From: Scatomorpha gallistercoris
GTDB taxonomy: Bacteria > Bacillota > Clostridia > Oscillospirales > Oscillospiraceae
Reading direction: 5' to 3'
Assembly (NCBI GenBank): GCA_018713005.1
Contig: DVFX01000028.1
Coordinates: 1-64,000, forward strand
DNA length: 64,000 nt
The notes below the pieces were generated by a model. It searched no databases and was not told where the DNA came from. It saw only the letters and a program-made list of their open reading frames with translations. The translations under genes and the position numbers were made by a program. This document shows, piece by piece, positions 16,688 to 25,682 of the stretch (the first letter of the stretch is position 1; every line of letters starts with the position of its first letter).

Positions 16688-17656
16688 TTACAGTATTTTC
16701 TTGGCGCCGTGGATGATGTCCTCGGCGCTGGGCATATAATACTGCTCCAGGACCGGGGCGAACGGGACCGGGGTGTCGAGAGCGCCTATGCGCACGACGG
16801 GAGCGTCAAGATAGTCGAACAGCTCCTCGCCTATCATTGCGCTTATTTCGCCGCCGTAGCCGCCGCGCCTGACCTCCTCTGTGACGACGAGGGCGCGGTG
16901 GGTTTTGCTGACGGATTCGGCTATCAGCGCCTTGTCGAGAGGGTAGAGGCTCCTCAGGTCTACAACCTCCGCGCTTACGCCGTCCTGTGCAAGCTTTTCG
17001 GCGGCGTCAAGCGCGTCGTAAACCTGCTTGCCGTAGGTGATTATCGTGATGTCGTCGCCTTCGCGGCATATTTTGCCCTTGCCGAGAGGTATGGGCTCGA
17101 AGGAGTTGACCTCGCTCTTCATGCTGAGCAGCACCTTGTTTTCAAAGTACATGACCGGGTCGTTATCGTCGATTGCTGTGAGCATCAGGCCCAGGGCGTC
17201 CTCCGCGCAGGACGGGTACACGACCTTCAGTCCGGGGACGTGGGTCAGCCACGCCTCAAGGCTCTGCGAGTGCTGCGCCGCGGCGCCCGTGCCTGCGCCG
17301 GCCGGAAGCCTGACGACCATGGGCAGGGAAATCTTGCCGCCGAACATATAGCGCATCTTGGCCGCCTGGTTTACCAGCTGGTCCATGCCGACGGTCAGGA
17401 AGTCGCAGAACATAAGCTCTGCTATCGGCCGCAGCCCTGTCGCGGCAGAGCCGACGGCGCAGCCGATGATGGCGCCCTCGGAAATCGGCGTATCGCGTAC
17501 ACGCTCCGGGCCGAACTCGTCAATCATGCCCATCGAGACGCCGAAGCAGCCGCCGAACTTTCCGACGTCTTCGCCGAAAAGAATAACGTTGGGGTCCTCA
17601 CGCATCCGAATGCTCATGCCCTCGCGGATGCCTTCAGCATAGGTCATCATCTTCAT
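16688..17656 (-). CDS. acoB: Acetoin dehydrogenase E1 beta subunit
   Basis: With AcoA this forms the thiamine-diphosphate E1 that cleaves acetoin to acetaldehyde and an acetyl group passed to lipoyl-E2. The 322-residue protein shows the E1-beta motifs FGEDVGKFGGCFG, DTPISEGAIIGCAVGSA and TEEVRRGGYGGEISAMI. It overlaps acoA by ATGA. Clostridial neighbours (acoX, lipoyl-E3) favour acetoin over pyruvate or branched-chain 2-oxoacids as substrate. Confidence 0.94.
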   Translation of the reverse strand: MKMMTYAEGIREGMSIRMREDPNVILFGEDVGKFGGCFGVSMGMIDEFGPERVRDTPISEGAIIGCAVGSAATGLRPIAELMFCDFLTVGMDQLVNQAAKMRYMFGGKISLPMVVRLPAGAGTGAAAQHSQSLEAWLTHVPGLKVVYPSCAEDALGLMLTAIDDNDPVMYFENKVLLSMKSEVNSFEPIPLGKGKICREGDDITIITYGKQVYDALDAAEKLAQDGVSAEVVDLRSLYPLDKALIAESVSKTHRALVVTEEVRRGGYGGEISAMIGEELFDYLDAPVVRIGALDTPVPFAPVLEQYYMPSAEDIIHGAKKIL

Positions 17657-18639
17657 CTGTCGCGCACCTCCTCAACTATGTCGGAATACACATCCACGAC
17701 CGCTGTCTCGACGGCGGGGATGGGCTGGGCGTCGGCGAAGGCGATGGCATCGTCTATCTCCTTCGCGACCTGGGCGTCGACCGTGTCGACTTCCGCCTGG
17801 GTCATGACGCCGTTTTCAACAAGGAACTTGGCGTAACGCGGCATGGGGTCTTTCTCCATCCACGCCTCCTGCTCCTCCTTGGGCTTGTATATGGCGGGGT
17901 CGCCTTCAAAGTGTCCGTGCTGGCGGTAGGTCTTGCACTCAATCAGCGTCGGCCCCTTGCCCGCGCGCGCCCTGGCTACCGCCTCGTGGGCCGCCTCGTA
18001 CACAGCCAGCGGGTCGTTGCCGTCGACGGCGACGCCGGGGATGTTGTAAGCGGCGCCGCGGTCTGCTACGTCCTTTATGGCCTGATGGCGGTCCTGGCTC
18101 ATGGATATGCCGTAGTGGTTGTTCTCGCAGACAAAGACAACCGGCAGCTTCCAGATGCTCGCCATGTTCAGCGACTCGTGGAAGGTGCCCTGGTTTGTGG
18201 AGCCGTCGCCGAAGAAGCAGACGCAGACCTGGTCGGTGCCGCGGACCTTGGCGCTCAGTCCGGCGCCGCAGGCTATGCAGTGGCCGGCGCCGACTATGCC
18301 GTTCGCGCCGAGTATGCCCTTGTCCCGGTCCGCGATATGCATCGAGCCGCCTTTGCCCTTGCAGTAGCCGGTCTCGCGCCCGAACAGCTCCGCCATCATC
18401 AGGTTGAGATCGCCGCCCTTGGCTATTATGTGGCCGTGCCCGCGGTGCGTACTCGTGATGAAGTCGTTGTCGGTAAGGCATTCACAGACAGCCGGGGCTA
18501 TTGCCTCCTCGCCCAGATACAGGTGGACAAACCCAGGTATTTTGCCCTCTGCGAACAGCTTGGCAGCCGTGCTCTCGAAGTCTCGTATGCGGCGCATCTT
18601 CACATACATATCCTTCATCTGCTCATTGCTGATTGCCAT
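17653..18639 (-). CDS. acoA: Acetoin dehydrogenase E1 alpha subunit
   Basis: The alpha subunit binds thiamine diphosphate through the motif starting GDGSTNQGTFHESLNMAS and ending ENNHYGIS. Other E1-alpha landmarks are STHRGHGHIIAKGG and GGSMHIAD, and TYRQHGHFEGD. It has 328 residues. It follows the Lin0512-family gene by 55 bp and overlaps acoB. Confidence 0.94.
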   Translation of the reverse strand: MAISNEQMKDMYVKMRRIRDFESTAAKLFAEGKIPGFVHLYLGEEAIAPAVCECLTDNDFITSTHRGHGHIIAKGGDLNLMMAELFGRETGYCKGKGGSMHIADRDKGILGANGIVGAGHCIACGAGLSAKVRGTDQVCVCFFGDGSTNQGTFHESLNMASIWKLPVVFVCENNHYGISMSQDRHQAIKDVADRGAAYNIPGVAVDGNDPLAVYEAAHEAVARARAGKGPTLIECKTYRQHGHFEGDPAIYKPKEEQEAWMEKDPMPRYAKFLVENGVMTQAEVDTVDAQVAKEIDDAIAFADAQPIPAVETAVVDVYSDIVEEVRDR

Positions 18640-18694
18640 TCAATAACCTCCTTCAATTTAAAATACTTTAATTTGCAATGCCGCAGATGCGGCA

Positions 18695-19054
18695 TTAGAC
18701 GTCTACATACACCTCTACGGCGGCGACAGCTGCCTCTATGCTCTCGTCGCAGTCACCGAAATCCGGGATGCAGAGCCCGCCGCAGCTCAGCCCGCCCGGG
18801 ACGGCCACGACCTCCACCGTGCCTACCGGGAAAACCGACGCCACGGCGTTGACATCCACGTCGTCGGGCCGGGTTACGGCGACGGTGGCGCGTATGAATA
18901 CCTGCTTCCTGAAGTCGGTCAGGCCCAGAACCTGCTCCAGCCCGCACAGGCAGCTGCGGGATATCGCGTCCTTTGCAGCCTTGGCTGCGGCCTTTGTGAC
19001 GTCCTGACCGTGAAAGTCTGTTCCCAGTCCGAATTCGACGATGTACTTTTTCAA
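18695..19054 (-). CDS. Lin0512 family protein
   Basis: A protein of about 119 residues with KKYIVEFGLGTDFHGQDVT at the N-terminus and VVAVPGGLSCGG, matching the uncharacterised Lin0512 family. Two starts are possible: GTG at 19063 overlaps the GGAGG itself, so TTG 19054 (7 bases after GGAGG) is preferred. First gene of the aco operon; its role there is unknown. Confidence 0.75.
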   Translation of the reverse strand: MKKYIVEFGLGTDFHGQDVTKAAAKAAKDAISRSCLCGLEQVLGLTDFRKQVFIRATVAVTRPDDVDVNAVASVFPVGTVEVVAVPGGLSCGGLCIPDFGDCDESIEAAVAAVEVYVDV

Positions 19055-19080
19055 TTTTCTCACCTCCAGAGCTGCCTCAC

Positions 19081-19137
19081 GTCTATTATTATATATGCAG
19101 TCATCAAAATTCTCAATATTAGGCGTAAAATTCTCAA
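19081..19137 (-). promoter_or_regulatory. aco operon promoter with paired direct repeats
   Basis: TTGAGA (19116-19111) lies exactly 17 bp from TATAAT (19093-19088), a strong housekeeping promoter. The sequence AAAATTCTCAA occurs twice on the plus strand (19106-19116 and 19127-19137), 21 bp apart, i.e. two helical turns. The nearer copy covers the -35 box. A related CTTGAGAATTT lies at 19247. These are candidate AcoR sites. No -24/-12 sigma-54 element was found. Confidence 0.65.
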
Positions 19138-19210
19138 ATTTTCAGCGATGACAATAAAAGAGCGAAGGGGCGTCTGCGCTAATTGCACAAATAGTCAGCA
19201 AAATAACAAA

Positions 19211-19246
19211 GCCGTGAGATGAATTTCGACAAATTCATCTCACGGC
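19211..19246 (-). terminator. Terminator of acoR
   Basis: A perfect 16-bp inverted repeat (arms 19211-19226 and 19231-19246, 4-nt loop) follows the acoR stop codon. On the minus strand it is followed by TTTGTTATTTT, as expected for an intrinsic terminator. Confidence 0.85.
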
Positions 19247-19268
19247 TTGAGAATTTATTGCGATAATC

Positions 19269-21209
19269 TCAGCTGCCGCTGAGATTTAAGACTGAAGAGC
19301 GGAGGCTTTTCACGTCAATGCCGCAGCGCTTAATATGCCGGTAGAGAGTGGCCCGGCTGACGCCAAGCCTCTCTGCGGCCTTTTCCACGTCGCCGTCGCA
19401 CAGGGTGAGGGCGGAGAGAATTTCTCCCGCCTCGGAGCCGGACTTCGCCGGAGCTTCCGCACCGGAAGGCGTGCTTCCCACGGCCAGATGCAGGCTCTGC
19501 TCGCTCAGAACCTTGTCGTTGGTCGCGTAGAAAGCGCGTTCTATTCCATTTTGCAGCTCTCGCACGTTTCCGGGCCATTCATAGGCCATGAGCCCGTCTA
19601 CAAACTCCTGCGACATGGATTTGCCCTGTTCGGGATTCGCCCCGTTCAGCCTTGCAAGGAAGCGCTCGGCGCAGACGCAGATGTCGCCTGGGCGCCTGCG
19701 CAGCGGCGGTATCTCCAGGCGCAGGACGTTGAGCCTGTAGTACAGGTCGTCCCTGAAGGCGCCGGAGGCGGCGAGATCGCCCAGCCGCTTGTTTGTGGAG
19801 GCGATTATGCGTATATCCAGCGCTATTTCCTGTGAGCCGCATATACGGGTTATGCGGTGAGATTCGACCGCCGAAAGCAGCTTCGCCTGGAACTCAATGG
19901 GTATTTCGCTGACCTCGTCTAGGAACAGCGTGCCGCCCTGTGCCAGCTCAAACTTGCCGGGCGCTCCGTCACGGTGGCCGGGGAGGGCGTCGGGTTCAAA
20001 TCCGAACAGCTCCTGCTCAAGCATATCCCGATGCAGCGAGGCGCAGTTCACGACGACGAAGGGGCCGGACGCGCGGCTGCCCGCGTTGTGTATGGCCTGG
20101 GCCAGCAGCTCCTTGCCTGTACCGGACTCGCCTTCAATCAGTATGTTGCCGTCATAGTGGGCGTATCTGGCCGCAAGAGCGACGGCCTTTTTCATTTCCG
20201 GGTCTGCGGTAAAGATGTCGTCGAAGGTATAGGACGCGTGGTTGCCTATGAGCTTGTTTACGGAGGCGATGAGGTGCTTCTGCTTCTTCAGCGTGACATT
20301 GAGCGTCCTTGAGCCGAGCGTGTGCGCGTGGGTGATGGCTGCGCTGCACCTCACGACTCCGTCCCGGGTCTTTACACGCACGTCGTCGGAAAAGCTGCCG
20401 CCGTGGAGCCAGCCCTTGGCGTCCCAGTCTATATCCGGTATTATTTTGCGGAAATCGAGCTGAGACAGCTCGCCGCTCTCCATGTCAAAAAGCCTCAGCG
20501 CGGCGCTGTTTGCCCATACGGGACGGAAGCCGTACCCCAGCAGGACGATACTGTCTGCGCTGCCCTCGAGCGCGGAGCGCATCAGCTCGGCGCTCTGCTG
20601 GATGGACAGCTTGCCCTCTATGCCTATCGCCGCCGCCAGCACGACGGCGAGGGTGTGGTCGTGTACGTCCTCGGCCTCGCCGGACATGTTGATGCAGCCT
20701 ATGACCTCGCCGTCGGGGCCGTGTATGGGAGCGGCGGAGCAGGTCCAGCCGTGGTGAGTGCGGCAGTAGTGCTCTGCGCCGACCATCTGTATTGCGATGT
20801 CCGAATCAAGGGCGACGCTTATGGCGTTTGTGCCGACGCTCTGGTTGTCCCACAGCGCGCCTGAAACAAACCTCAGGTCCATGGTTTTAGACATGATGCT
20901 CTCGTCGCCCATTGTCTCAAGCACATACCCTGCGCTGTCGGTCAGGACCATGAGGAAGCCGGTGCGTCTAACTATGTCGAAAACGCTGTGCATAATCGGC
21001 ATGGCGGCGTCTATCAGCCTGGTGTTTGCCTGCCGAATGCTGCGGAACACCTCGTCATCTACACGGCGGCCCAAACCGCCTATGGGATTGACGCCTGCGG
21101 CGCGGCAGCGCTTCCATCCGGCTGCGACGTAGGGGTTGACGCTCTCGTCCAGTTCACCCTCGTATACAAACTTGGCCCATATTTCTTCAAGTGCGCGAAG
21201 GTCCTTCAT
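19269..21209 (-). CDS. acoR: AcoR-type AAA+ transcriptional activator lacking GAFTGA
   Basis: A 646-residue regulator. It has an N-terminal GAF-type sensor (around TGFLMVLTDSAGYVLETMGD), a PAS-like region, an AAA+ domain with Walker A GESGTGKE and Walker B LFLDEVSEIP, and a C-terminal Fis-type helix-turn-helix (KAAERLGVSRATLYRHIKR). In sigma-54 activators the loop after ELFG contains GAFTGA; here it reads ELFGFEPDALPGHRDGAPG, so the sigma-54 contact motif is absent. GGAGG supports this start; a longer frame exists. It lies beside the aco operon in the same orientation and probably controls it. Confidence 0.9.
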   Translation of the reverse strand: MKDLRALEEIWAKFVYEGELDESVNPYVAAGWKRCRAAGVNPIGGLGRRVDDEVFRSIRQANTRLIDAAMPIMHSVFDIVRRTGFLMVLTDSAGYVLETMGDESIMSKTMDLRFVSGALWDNQSVGTNAISVALDSDIAIQMVGAEHYCRTHHGWTCSAAPIHGPDGEVIGCINMSGEAEDVHDHTLAVVLAAAIGIEGKLSIQQSAELMRSALEGSADSIVLLGYGFRPVWANSAALRLFDMESGELSQLDFRKIIPDIDWDAKGWLHGGSFSDDVRVKTRDGVVRCSAAITHAHTLGSRTLNVTLKKQKHLIASVNKLIGNHASYTFDDIFTADPEMKKAVALAARYAHYDGNILIEGESGTGKELLAQAIHNAGSRASGPFVVVNCASLHRDMLEQELFGFEPDALPGHRDGAPGKFELAQGGTLFLDEVSEIPIEFQAKLLSAVESHRITRICGSQEIALDIRIIASTNKRLGDLAASGAFRDDLYYRLNVLRLEIPPLRRRPGDICVCAERFLARLNGANPEQGKSMSQEFVDGLMAYEWPGNVRELQNGIERAFYATNDKVLSEQSLHLAVGSTPSGAEAPAKSGSEAGEILSALTLCDGDVEKAAERLGVSRATLYRHIKRCGIDVKSLRSSVLNLSGS

Positions 21210-21233
21210 GCTTTTACCTCCAAAGTATAAAAA

Positions 21234-21294
21234 GGGCGCGCCAGTATGGCGCACCCGGCCTTATTATTATAGACTATTTGAGACCTGCCTTCAA
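21234..21294 (-). promoter_or_regulatory. acoR promoter and 5' hairpin
   Basis: TTGAAG (21294-21289) is 17 bp from TATAAT (21271-21266). The predicted transcript, from about 21259, starts directly with a hairpin (21256-21248 paired with 21242-21234, one G-U pair) followed by TTTTT just before the GGAGG of acoR. It may be an attenuator or a 5' stabilising stem. Confidence 0.6.
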
Positions 21295-21374
21295 TATCTG
21301 CAGGGCTCTTCCTGATTTTCGTCGCAAAATACAAATATCGTGAGACAATACTGTGTATTAAGCTGAATGTCGCC

Positions 21375-22361
21375 TCAATCGAACAAAAGGCTCAGGAATT
21401 CCTCGGCGCTTATCGAGCCGAGCATGGCCTCGAGCCCCAGGCCTGAGACGGCGCTGCCGACGGCGCCGCGCTCGAATCTCACGCCTGTCAGCGCGGATTC
21501 CAGCGGGCTGCAGGGAGCCATGGCCATAAAATCGCCGCTGACGGCGGCGGCCCGTATTATGCCGCCGGACACATCCAGGGAGACGGCGATGCTGCCGCCG
21601 GGAAACCTGCGTTCGCTGCGGAAGCCGAAATCAGGCGCACGGCCCCAGGTCCAGTCCCATGAGCGGTATTTTACATCTGCGAGCCTGGATACCTCAGAGA
21701 GCTCATCCGCAGAGAGGGCCTCGCGTACAAGCCCGCTGCGCGTCAGCCCGGCCAGCAGCTCTGCCCGGAAGCTGTCCAGCGTCGCTTCAACGGGAAGGAA
21801 GTCCTTTATCTGCCCGACTCGGGAGCGCACGCTTTTTGCCGCTTTGGACTCAAACTTCGCCCTTCCGGGACGCAGCACTGCGCTCATTGTGTCCGAGTCC
21901 GTTTCAAAGAGCAGGGTGCCGTGGTGCAGTATGCGTCTGCCGCTCAGCCGCTGAGCCGTGCCGGACACCTTCAGCCCGTTTACAGTCACATCGTTACGGC
22001 CGGAGACCTCGGCCGGGACGCCGAGAGAACGCAGGGCAAGGCAGACCGGCTCCATAAAGGCGGCCAGGCTCAGGCTTGAAAGGTCCTCCGGCGCGTCACA
22101 TATAAAGGAGTAATTCAGGTTCCCGAGGTCGTGATAGACGGCCCCGCCGCCGGTGGCGCGGCGGATAACGGTTATTCCGTTTTTCCGGGCATAGTCCTCG
22201 TCGACCTCTGCGGCCGCGAGCTGGTTGAGGCCTATGACGACGGTCCTCTCGTTTTGCCAGAGGAGCAGCCAGTCGCCCTCCCGCCGGTTTTCAAGCACAT
22301 ATTCCTCAAAGGCCAGGTTGTATGCCGGGTCAAAGCTGCCCGTTTCAAGATAGTGGGTCAT
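21375..22361 (-). CDS. lplA: Lipoate-protein ligase A
   Basis: LplA activates free lipoate with ATP and attaches it to lipoyl domains. The 328-residue protein shows ERTVVIGLNQ, the ligase signature RRATGGGAVYHDLGNLNYSF, and SGTAQRLSGRRILHHGTLLF, where lysine in the NGLKVSGTA segment is catalytic in the family. The C-terminal accessory domain is present. GGAGG precedes the ATG used; a frame 7 codons longer is less likely. Next to the aco genes, it can modify the lipoyl domains of AcoC and AcoL. Confidence 0.93.
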   Translation of the reverse strand: MTHYLETGSFDPAYNLAFEEYVLENRREGDWLLLWQNERTVVIGLNQLAAAEVDEDYARKNGITVIRRATGGGAVYHDLGNLNYSFICDAPEDLSSLSLAAFMEPVCLALRSLGVPAEVSGRNDVTVNGLKVSGTAQRLSGRRILHHGTLLFETDSDTMSAVLRPGRAKFESKAAKSVRSRVGQIKDFLPVEATLDSFRAELLAGLTRSGLVREALSADELSEVSRLADVKYRSWDWTWGRAPDFGFRSERRFPGGSIAVSLDVSGGIIRAAAVSGDFMAMAPCSPLESALTGVRFERGAVGSAVSGLGLEAMLGSISAEEFLSLLFD

Positions 22362-22472
22362 ATTGTCCTCCAGTCGCCGCAATATAGGCCTGCGATTGCC
22401 GGCCCGGGGCCGGGCTGATATTCAGCACTATAGCATAAGAGGGCGGGATTGTAAACAGCATGGGGCGGCGTG

Positions 22473-22497
22473 AAAAAGCACCCGGCGCGCCGGGCGC
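22473..22497 (-). terminator. Terminator after the patatin-like gene
   Basis: A GC-rich self-complementary stem (22497-22478 on the minus strand) is followed by TTTTT (22477-22473). It separates the patatin-like gene from lplA. The rest of 22362-22662 holds no convincing gene. Confidence 0.75.
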
Positions 22498-22662
22498 CTG
22501 AGGATATTTACGGTGCTTTTGCTGCGCCGGGTTGAGCAGCCCCTCGTCTGTGAGCGGTTTTTCAAAGATAGGCCGTGCATGGCGGCGATGCATGCCGCGA
22601 GCTTTCCTCAGCGGCAGGAGTTGAGCATGAGGGGCCTGCCTGGCGGCGTTTGTCATGCGCGC

Positions 22663-23508
22663 TTAAGCCCCGGCCATGAATTCGACGACCTTCGCCCCGT
22701 CGTTAAAGCCCTTTTCGTACAGGCTCTCCAGTGCAGCCCTGTCGCGCGTGAGCGTGTCCACGCCGCAGGTGTCGTCGGGGGAGACGACGAGAGCCTTGCC
22801 TTCAATCTCCAGGCGCTGCGCGCGGAATACCCCGGCGTTGTAGCGAGAGGCGCGCTGCCTGAGCGCGTGCGCCGCAGCGGGATATTTGCGCTGTATACCC
22901 GCGGCGTATTTTTCGTCCCTTGACGGTGAGCGGGGGATGCCCGCGGGCTTCGTGAGCAGGACGACTACGCGGTCGCAGCCTAGCTCGAGCGCCTTGTCCA
23001 CAGGCACCGGGTCCCCCAGAGCGCCGTCGTAATAGAGCCTGCCCTGCACGGGATAGGGCCTGCATACAAAGGGAATGGATGAGGAGGCCTTGAGTATGTC
23101 GTAGTTGTCCTGCGCAATGTCGTCCTTGCTGAAGTAGTGCGCCTCGCCGGTCTCGGCGTCGGCGGCCACGACGTAGAGCTCCATGGGATTGTCGCGCACG
23201 GCGGGGTAGTCGAGCGGGTCCTCTCCGCCGGCGTTGCTCAGTTCGCTGTACATATAGTCCATATTTATGTAGGAACCGGACTTCAGGAAGTCGCCGACGC
23301 CCATGTATTCGCGGCGCTGCGAGTAGTCCATGTAGAAACGGTAATTGCGCCCGCGCTGGCCGGCGGCGTAGGAGATGAGATTGGCGCTTCCGGCGGAGAC
23401 CCCGATGCCGAGGTCGAAGCGTATGCCCTTATCCATGCAGTAGTCGAGCACACCCGCAGCGTAGATGCCGCGCAGGCCGCCGCCCACGTCAACTATACCA
23501 GTTTTCAT
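22663..23508 (-). CDS. Patatin-like phospholipase
   Basis: A 281-residue acyl hydrolase with the patatin catalytic dyad: nucleophile elbow GIGVSAGSANL (Ser about residue 38) and the Asp of YYDGALGDPVP. The oxyanion-hole glycines are in VDVGGGLRGIY. No signal peptide is seen, so it is probably cytoplasmic. Start MKTGIVDVGG is chosen because family members begin at this strand; a frame 10 codons longer exists. Substrate unknown. It is monocistronic, with a terminator downstream. Confidence 0.88.
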   Translation of the reverse strand: MKTGIVDVGGGLRGIYAAGVLDYCMDKGIRFDLGIGVSAGSANLISYAAGQRGRNYRFYMDYSQRREYMGVGDFLKSGSYINMDYMYSELSNAGGEDPLDYPAVRDNPMELYVVAADAETGEAHYFSKDDIAQDNYDILKASSSIPFVCRPYPVQGRLYYDGALGDPVPVDKALELGCDRVVVLLTKPAGIPRSPSRDEKYAAGIQRKYPAAAHALRQRASRYNAGVFRAQRLEIEGKALVVSPDDTCGVDTLTRDRAALESLYEKGFNDGAKVVEFMAGA

Positions 23509-23620
23509 AGCATTTCCTCCAAGTGAATGTCGCCGCATACCATATGATTTCAGCGTCCATGAAGTTTTTTGACGCTCAACATTATACAGGATTTGCTCTT
23601 GTTTTCAAAGTGACATCAGC

Positions 23621-23652
23621 AAAAAAACGCCGCTGCGCAGTTGCACAGCGGC
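23621..23652 (-). terminator. Terminator of the LysR-linked operon
   Basis: GCCGCTG (minus 23652-23646) pairs with CAGCGGC (23635-23629) and is followed by seven T residues (23627-23621). It lies 14 bp past the stop codon of the dehydrogenase gene. Confidence 0.85.
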
Positions 23653-23665
23653 TAAGGTGGAGGCT

Positions 23666-24841
23666 TTATAGATGATTTATCAACTCATCGGCCGCAAATA
23701 CGCAATCGCAAAGCTCATTTGGAGTATATGGAAGCTCTGCGGTTGGACTGGGAAGCACCTCACGGCATGCTGTCAGCAATTGCTCCGGGCTGACATCCGC
23801 AAGGCCCAGTTCATCAAGTGTTGTGGGCATATCCAGACTGTGAAGCCACTGGGCGTAACGCAGGATATCCTCACGAGGTCTGCCTTGATGGATTTTCATG
23901 GGCAGTATGGCATAGGCTACCTGCGCCCCATGCAGCCAACGGTGCGGCACCTCAGGGAAAAGGACGAGCGCTTTGGCCAACAGATGGGCAAAGCCCGAGC
24001 AGGCAGCAGCGCGCATATGTGCGTTGCTGTACAGCACCTGGGAGAGCACGTTTTCATATTCGCGGCTCAGCTTACCGGCCTTCGCGGACTCATATGCCGC
24101 CTTGCCCTGTGTCAGGAACAGCTCACAGCTTTTGTCTATGACGTCCCAAGTCATGGTGGGAAACTCATCCAGCGTGTCCATCAGTTCATTCGTATAGCGT
24201 ACCTCAAGATAAGTACACATTTGGTCCCCTATACCGGCGGCAAAGCAGCGAGCAGGTGAGCGCAGCAGCATGTCTGTGTCGGCCAGGACAAGATCCTGAT
24301 AGTTTGCTAGATAGTGGCACGCAATTTGCCTGCTGCCGTCCTCGCTGTATATCACGCACAGAGGGGATGCACTGGCGTTCGTAGAGGCCATAGTCGGCAC
24401 CAGGACGCAGCGCCTGTCCGTGTGGTATGCTACGGCTCGTGCAAAGTCCATTCCCTTGCCCCCACCGACGCCTATTACGCAGTCGAAGCCCTCACCACTG
24501 ACGCGACGCACCAGGGCATCAACGCGCGGTTCGGTAATTTCACATCCTCCGTAATCTACGAACTCCGCCTTCGGATTCAGTCCCATCGCGTCAAAACGCT
24601 TTGCCTGGGCAATCTGGCGGTTGTAGCGGAAATTTATCTCAGCCGTTTCAGGGATAAGCATGTCCTCGCAGCTTGAGTCAAAGCTCCTTTTTATGGTTGA
24701 GTATACATATTCATTTTCATGGCGGCAGGAGGTGATTACAAGAAACTTTTGCCCCATGCCGAAAGTGTAGCGCTTTATTTCGCGCAGTACGCCCGGTCCC
24801 TGTACATAGCGCGCGCTGGTCTGCAAGTCGTAATAGCTCAT
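23666..24841 (-). CDS. Iron-containing alcohol dehydrogenase, glycerol dehydrogenase-like
   Basis: A 391-residue NAD-dependent dehydrogenase of the metal-dependent ADH family, closest in pattern to glycerol dehydrogenase. NAD-binding GVGGGKGMDFARAVAY and PTMASTNASASPLCVIY are clear. Metal ligands are Asp in FAAGIGDQM, His in GFAHLLAKA and His in HRWLHGAQVAY. Last gene of a three-gene operon with an isomerase and a transporter under a divergent LysR gene. The true substrate could be a polyol or hydroxyketone other than glycerol. Confidence 0.85.
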   Translation of the reverse strand: MSYYDLQTSARYVQGPGVLREIKRYTFGMGQKFLVITSCRHENEYVYSTIKRSFDSSCEDMLIPETAEINFRYNRQIAQAKRFDAMGLNPKAEFVDYGGCEITEPRVDALVRRVSGEGFDCVIGVGGGKGMDFARAVAYHTDRRCVLVPTMASTNASASPLCVIYSEDGSRQIACHYLANYQDLVLADTDMLLRSPARCFAAGIGDQMCTYLEVRYTNELMDTLDEFPTMTWDVIDKSCELFLTQGKAAYESAKAGKLSREYENVLSQVLYSNAHMRAAACSGFAHLLAKALVLFPEVPHRWLHGAQVAYAILPMKIHQGRPREDILRYAQWLHSLDMPTTLDELGLADVSPEQLLTACREVLPSPTAELPYTPNELCDCVFAADELINHL

Positions 24842-24842
24842 T

Positions 24843-25670
24843 TCATATTGCCCCTTTCCTCACCGGTTCAATGCCATAGTGCAAGTAAAAGTCAATTGCC
24901 TCAGCGGCTTCGCGCTCAAAATCAACGAAGGTATTTGCCTCTATGCTCAGGGCGCCTCGGTAGCTCTCGCTTTTTATGAAATCAAGGAATTCGCCGTAAT
25001 CGAAACCGTCGTGAAGGGTTTGTATTTTGCGCGCCTTTGTATTCCTGTAGTCTGTATCAGGGTTGTCTATGTGTGCATGAACAATCAGAGGGGCATTTTC
25101 GTAGAGGTCTGATACAGGCCGCCCCTGCTCATATTCCCATCGGTAGTCCACCATTGTGAACACATTGCTCCGTCCGATAGAGCGGACAAATTCAGCGGTT
25201 TCTTTGACCGTAAGCAGATAATTCGTTACGCTGGGACCAAGCGGCTCCACTATGACAGATAAACCGCAGCGTGACGCGGCGTCTGCACATTTTTCGACGG
25301 CGGCTAGGAAATTCGCCTTCACACGCTTCACGGCATCTGTGTCATCGGGAAGTGTGCGGCTCGAGCCGTTTCCAAAGCACCAGTATTTTGCGCCAAGAGC
25401 GACGGCGCGCTCCGCACTCAGCTTGAGATAGCCGTCCCATTTCTCAAGCGCCCAGTCGGGCGAAGAAAAGCTGACTGAGCAGGGTATGGGATTATCAATC
25501 ACCTCACACTTCACTGTGCTCGACGCAAGGGTGGACGCCGCAGAGGCAAACTCATCTTGTGTCATCGCGGCAATATCCGTATTAGAGGGTTCAATCAGGT
25601 CGTAGCCGCAGCGCTCTAATACATCGATCGCCGAGAGAGGAGCATTGACGCTAAGCTTTACTTTTTCCAT
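24843..25670 (-). CDS. Sugar phosphate isomerase/epimerase-like TIM barrel
   Basis: A 275-residue xylose-isomerase-like (AP endonuclease 2 type) barrel. Landmarks are GYDLIEPSNTDI at the start, VIVEPLGPSVTNYL with the metal-binding Glu, TMVDYRWEYEQG, HAHIDNPDTDYRN with metal-binding His, and ALSIEANTF with the last Glu. It lies 1 bp upstream of the dehydrogenase gene and 12 bp after the transporter, so the three act together, probably on an imported polyol or acid. The specific reaction is not known. Confidence 0.83.
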   Translation of the reverse strand: MEKVKLSVNAPLSAIDVLERCGYDLIEPSNTDIAAMTQDEFASAASTLASSTVKCEVIDNPIPCSVSFSSPDWALEKWDGYLKLSAERAVALGAKYWCFGNGSSRTLPDDTDAVKRVKANFLAAVEKCADAASRCGLSVIVEPLGPSVTNYLLTVKETAEFVRSIGRSNVFTMVDYRWEYEQGRPVSDLYENAPLIVHAHIDNPDTDYRNTKARKIQTLHDGFDYGEFLDFIKSESYRGALSIEANTFVDFEREAAEAIDFYLHYGIEPVRKGAI

Positions 25671-25682
25671 AAAGGCCTCCTT

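Noticed and set aside
19064..19268. Sigma-54 (-24/-12) promoter for the aco operon
   Set aside because: No TGGC-N8-TGC type element was found on the minus strand, whereas a clear -35/-10 pair was.
22345..22656. Minus-strand frame of 103 codons between lplA and the patatin gene
   Set aside because: It spans a strong terminator, overlaps the lplA start region and has no recognisable domain.
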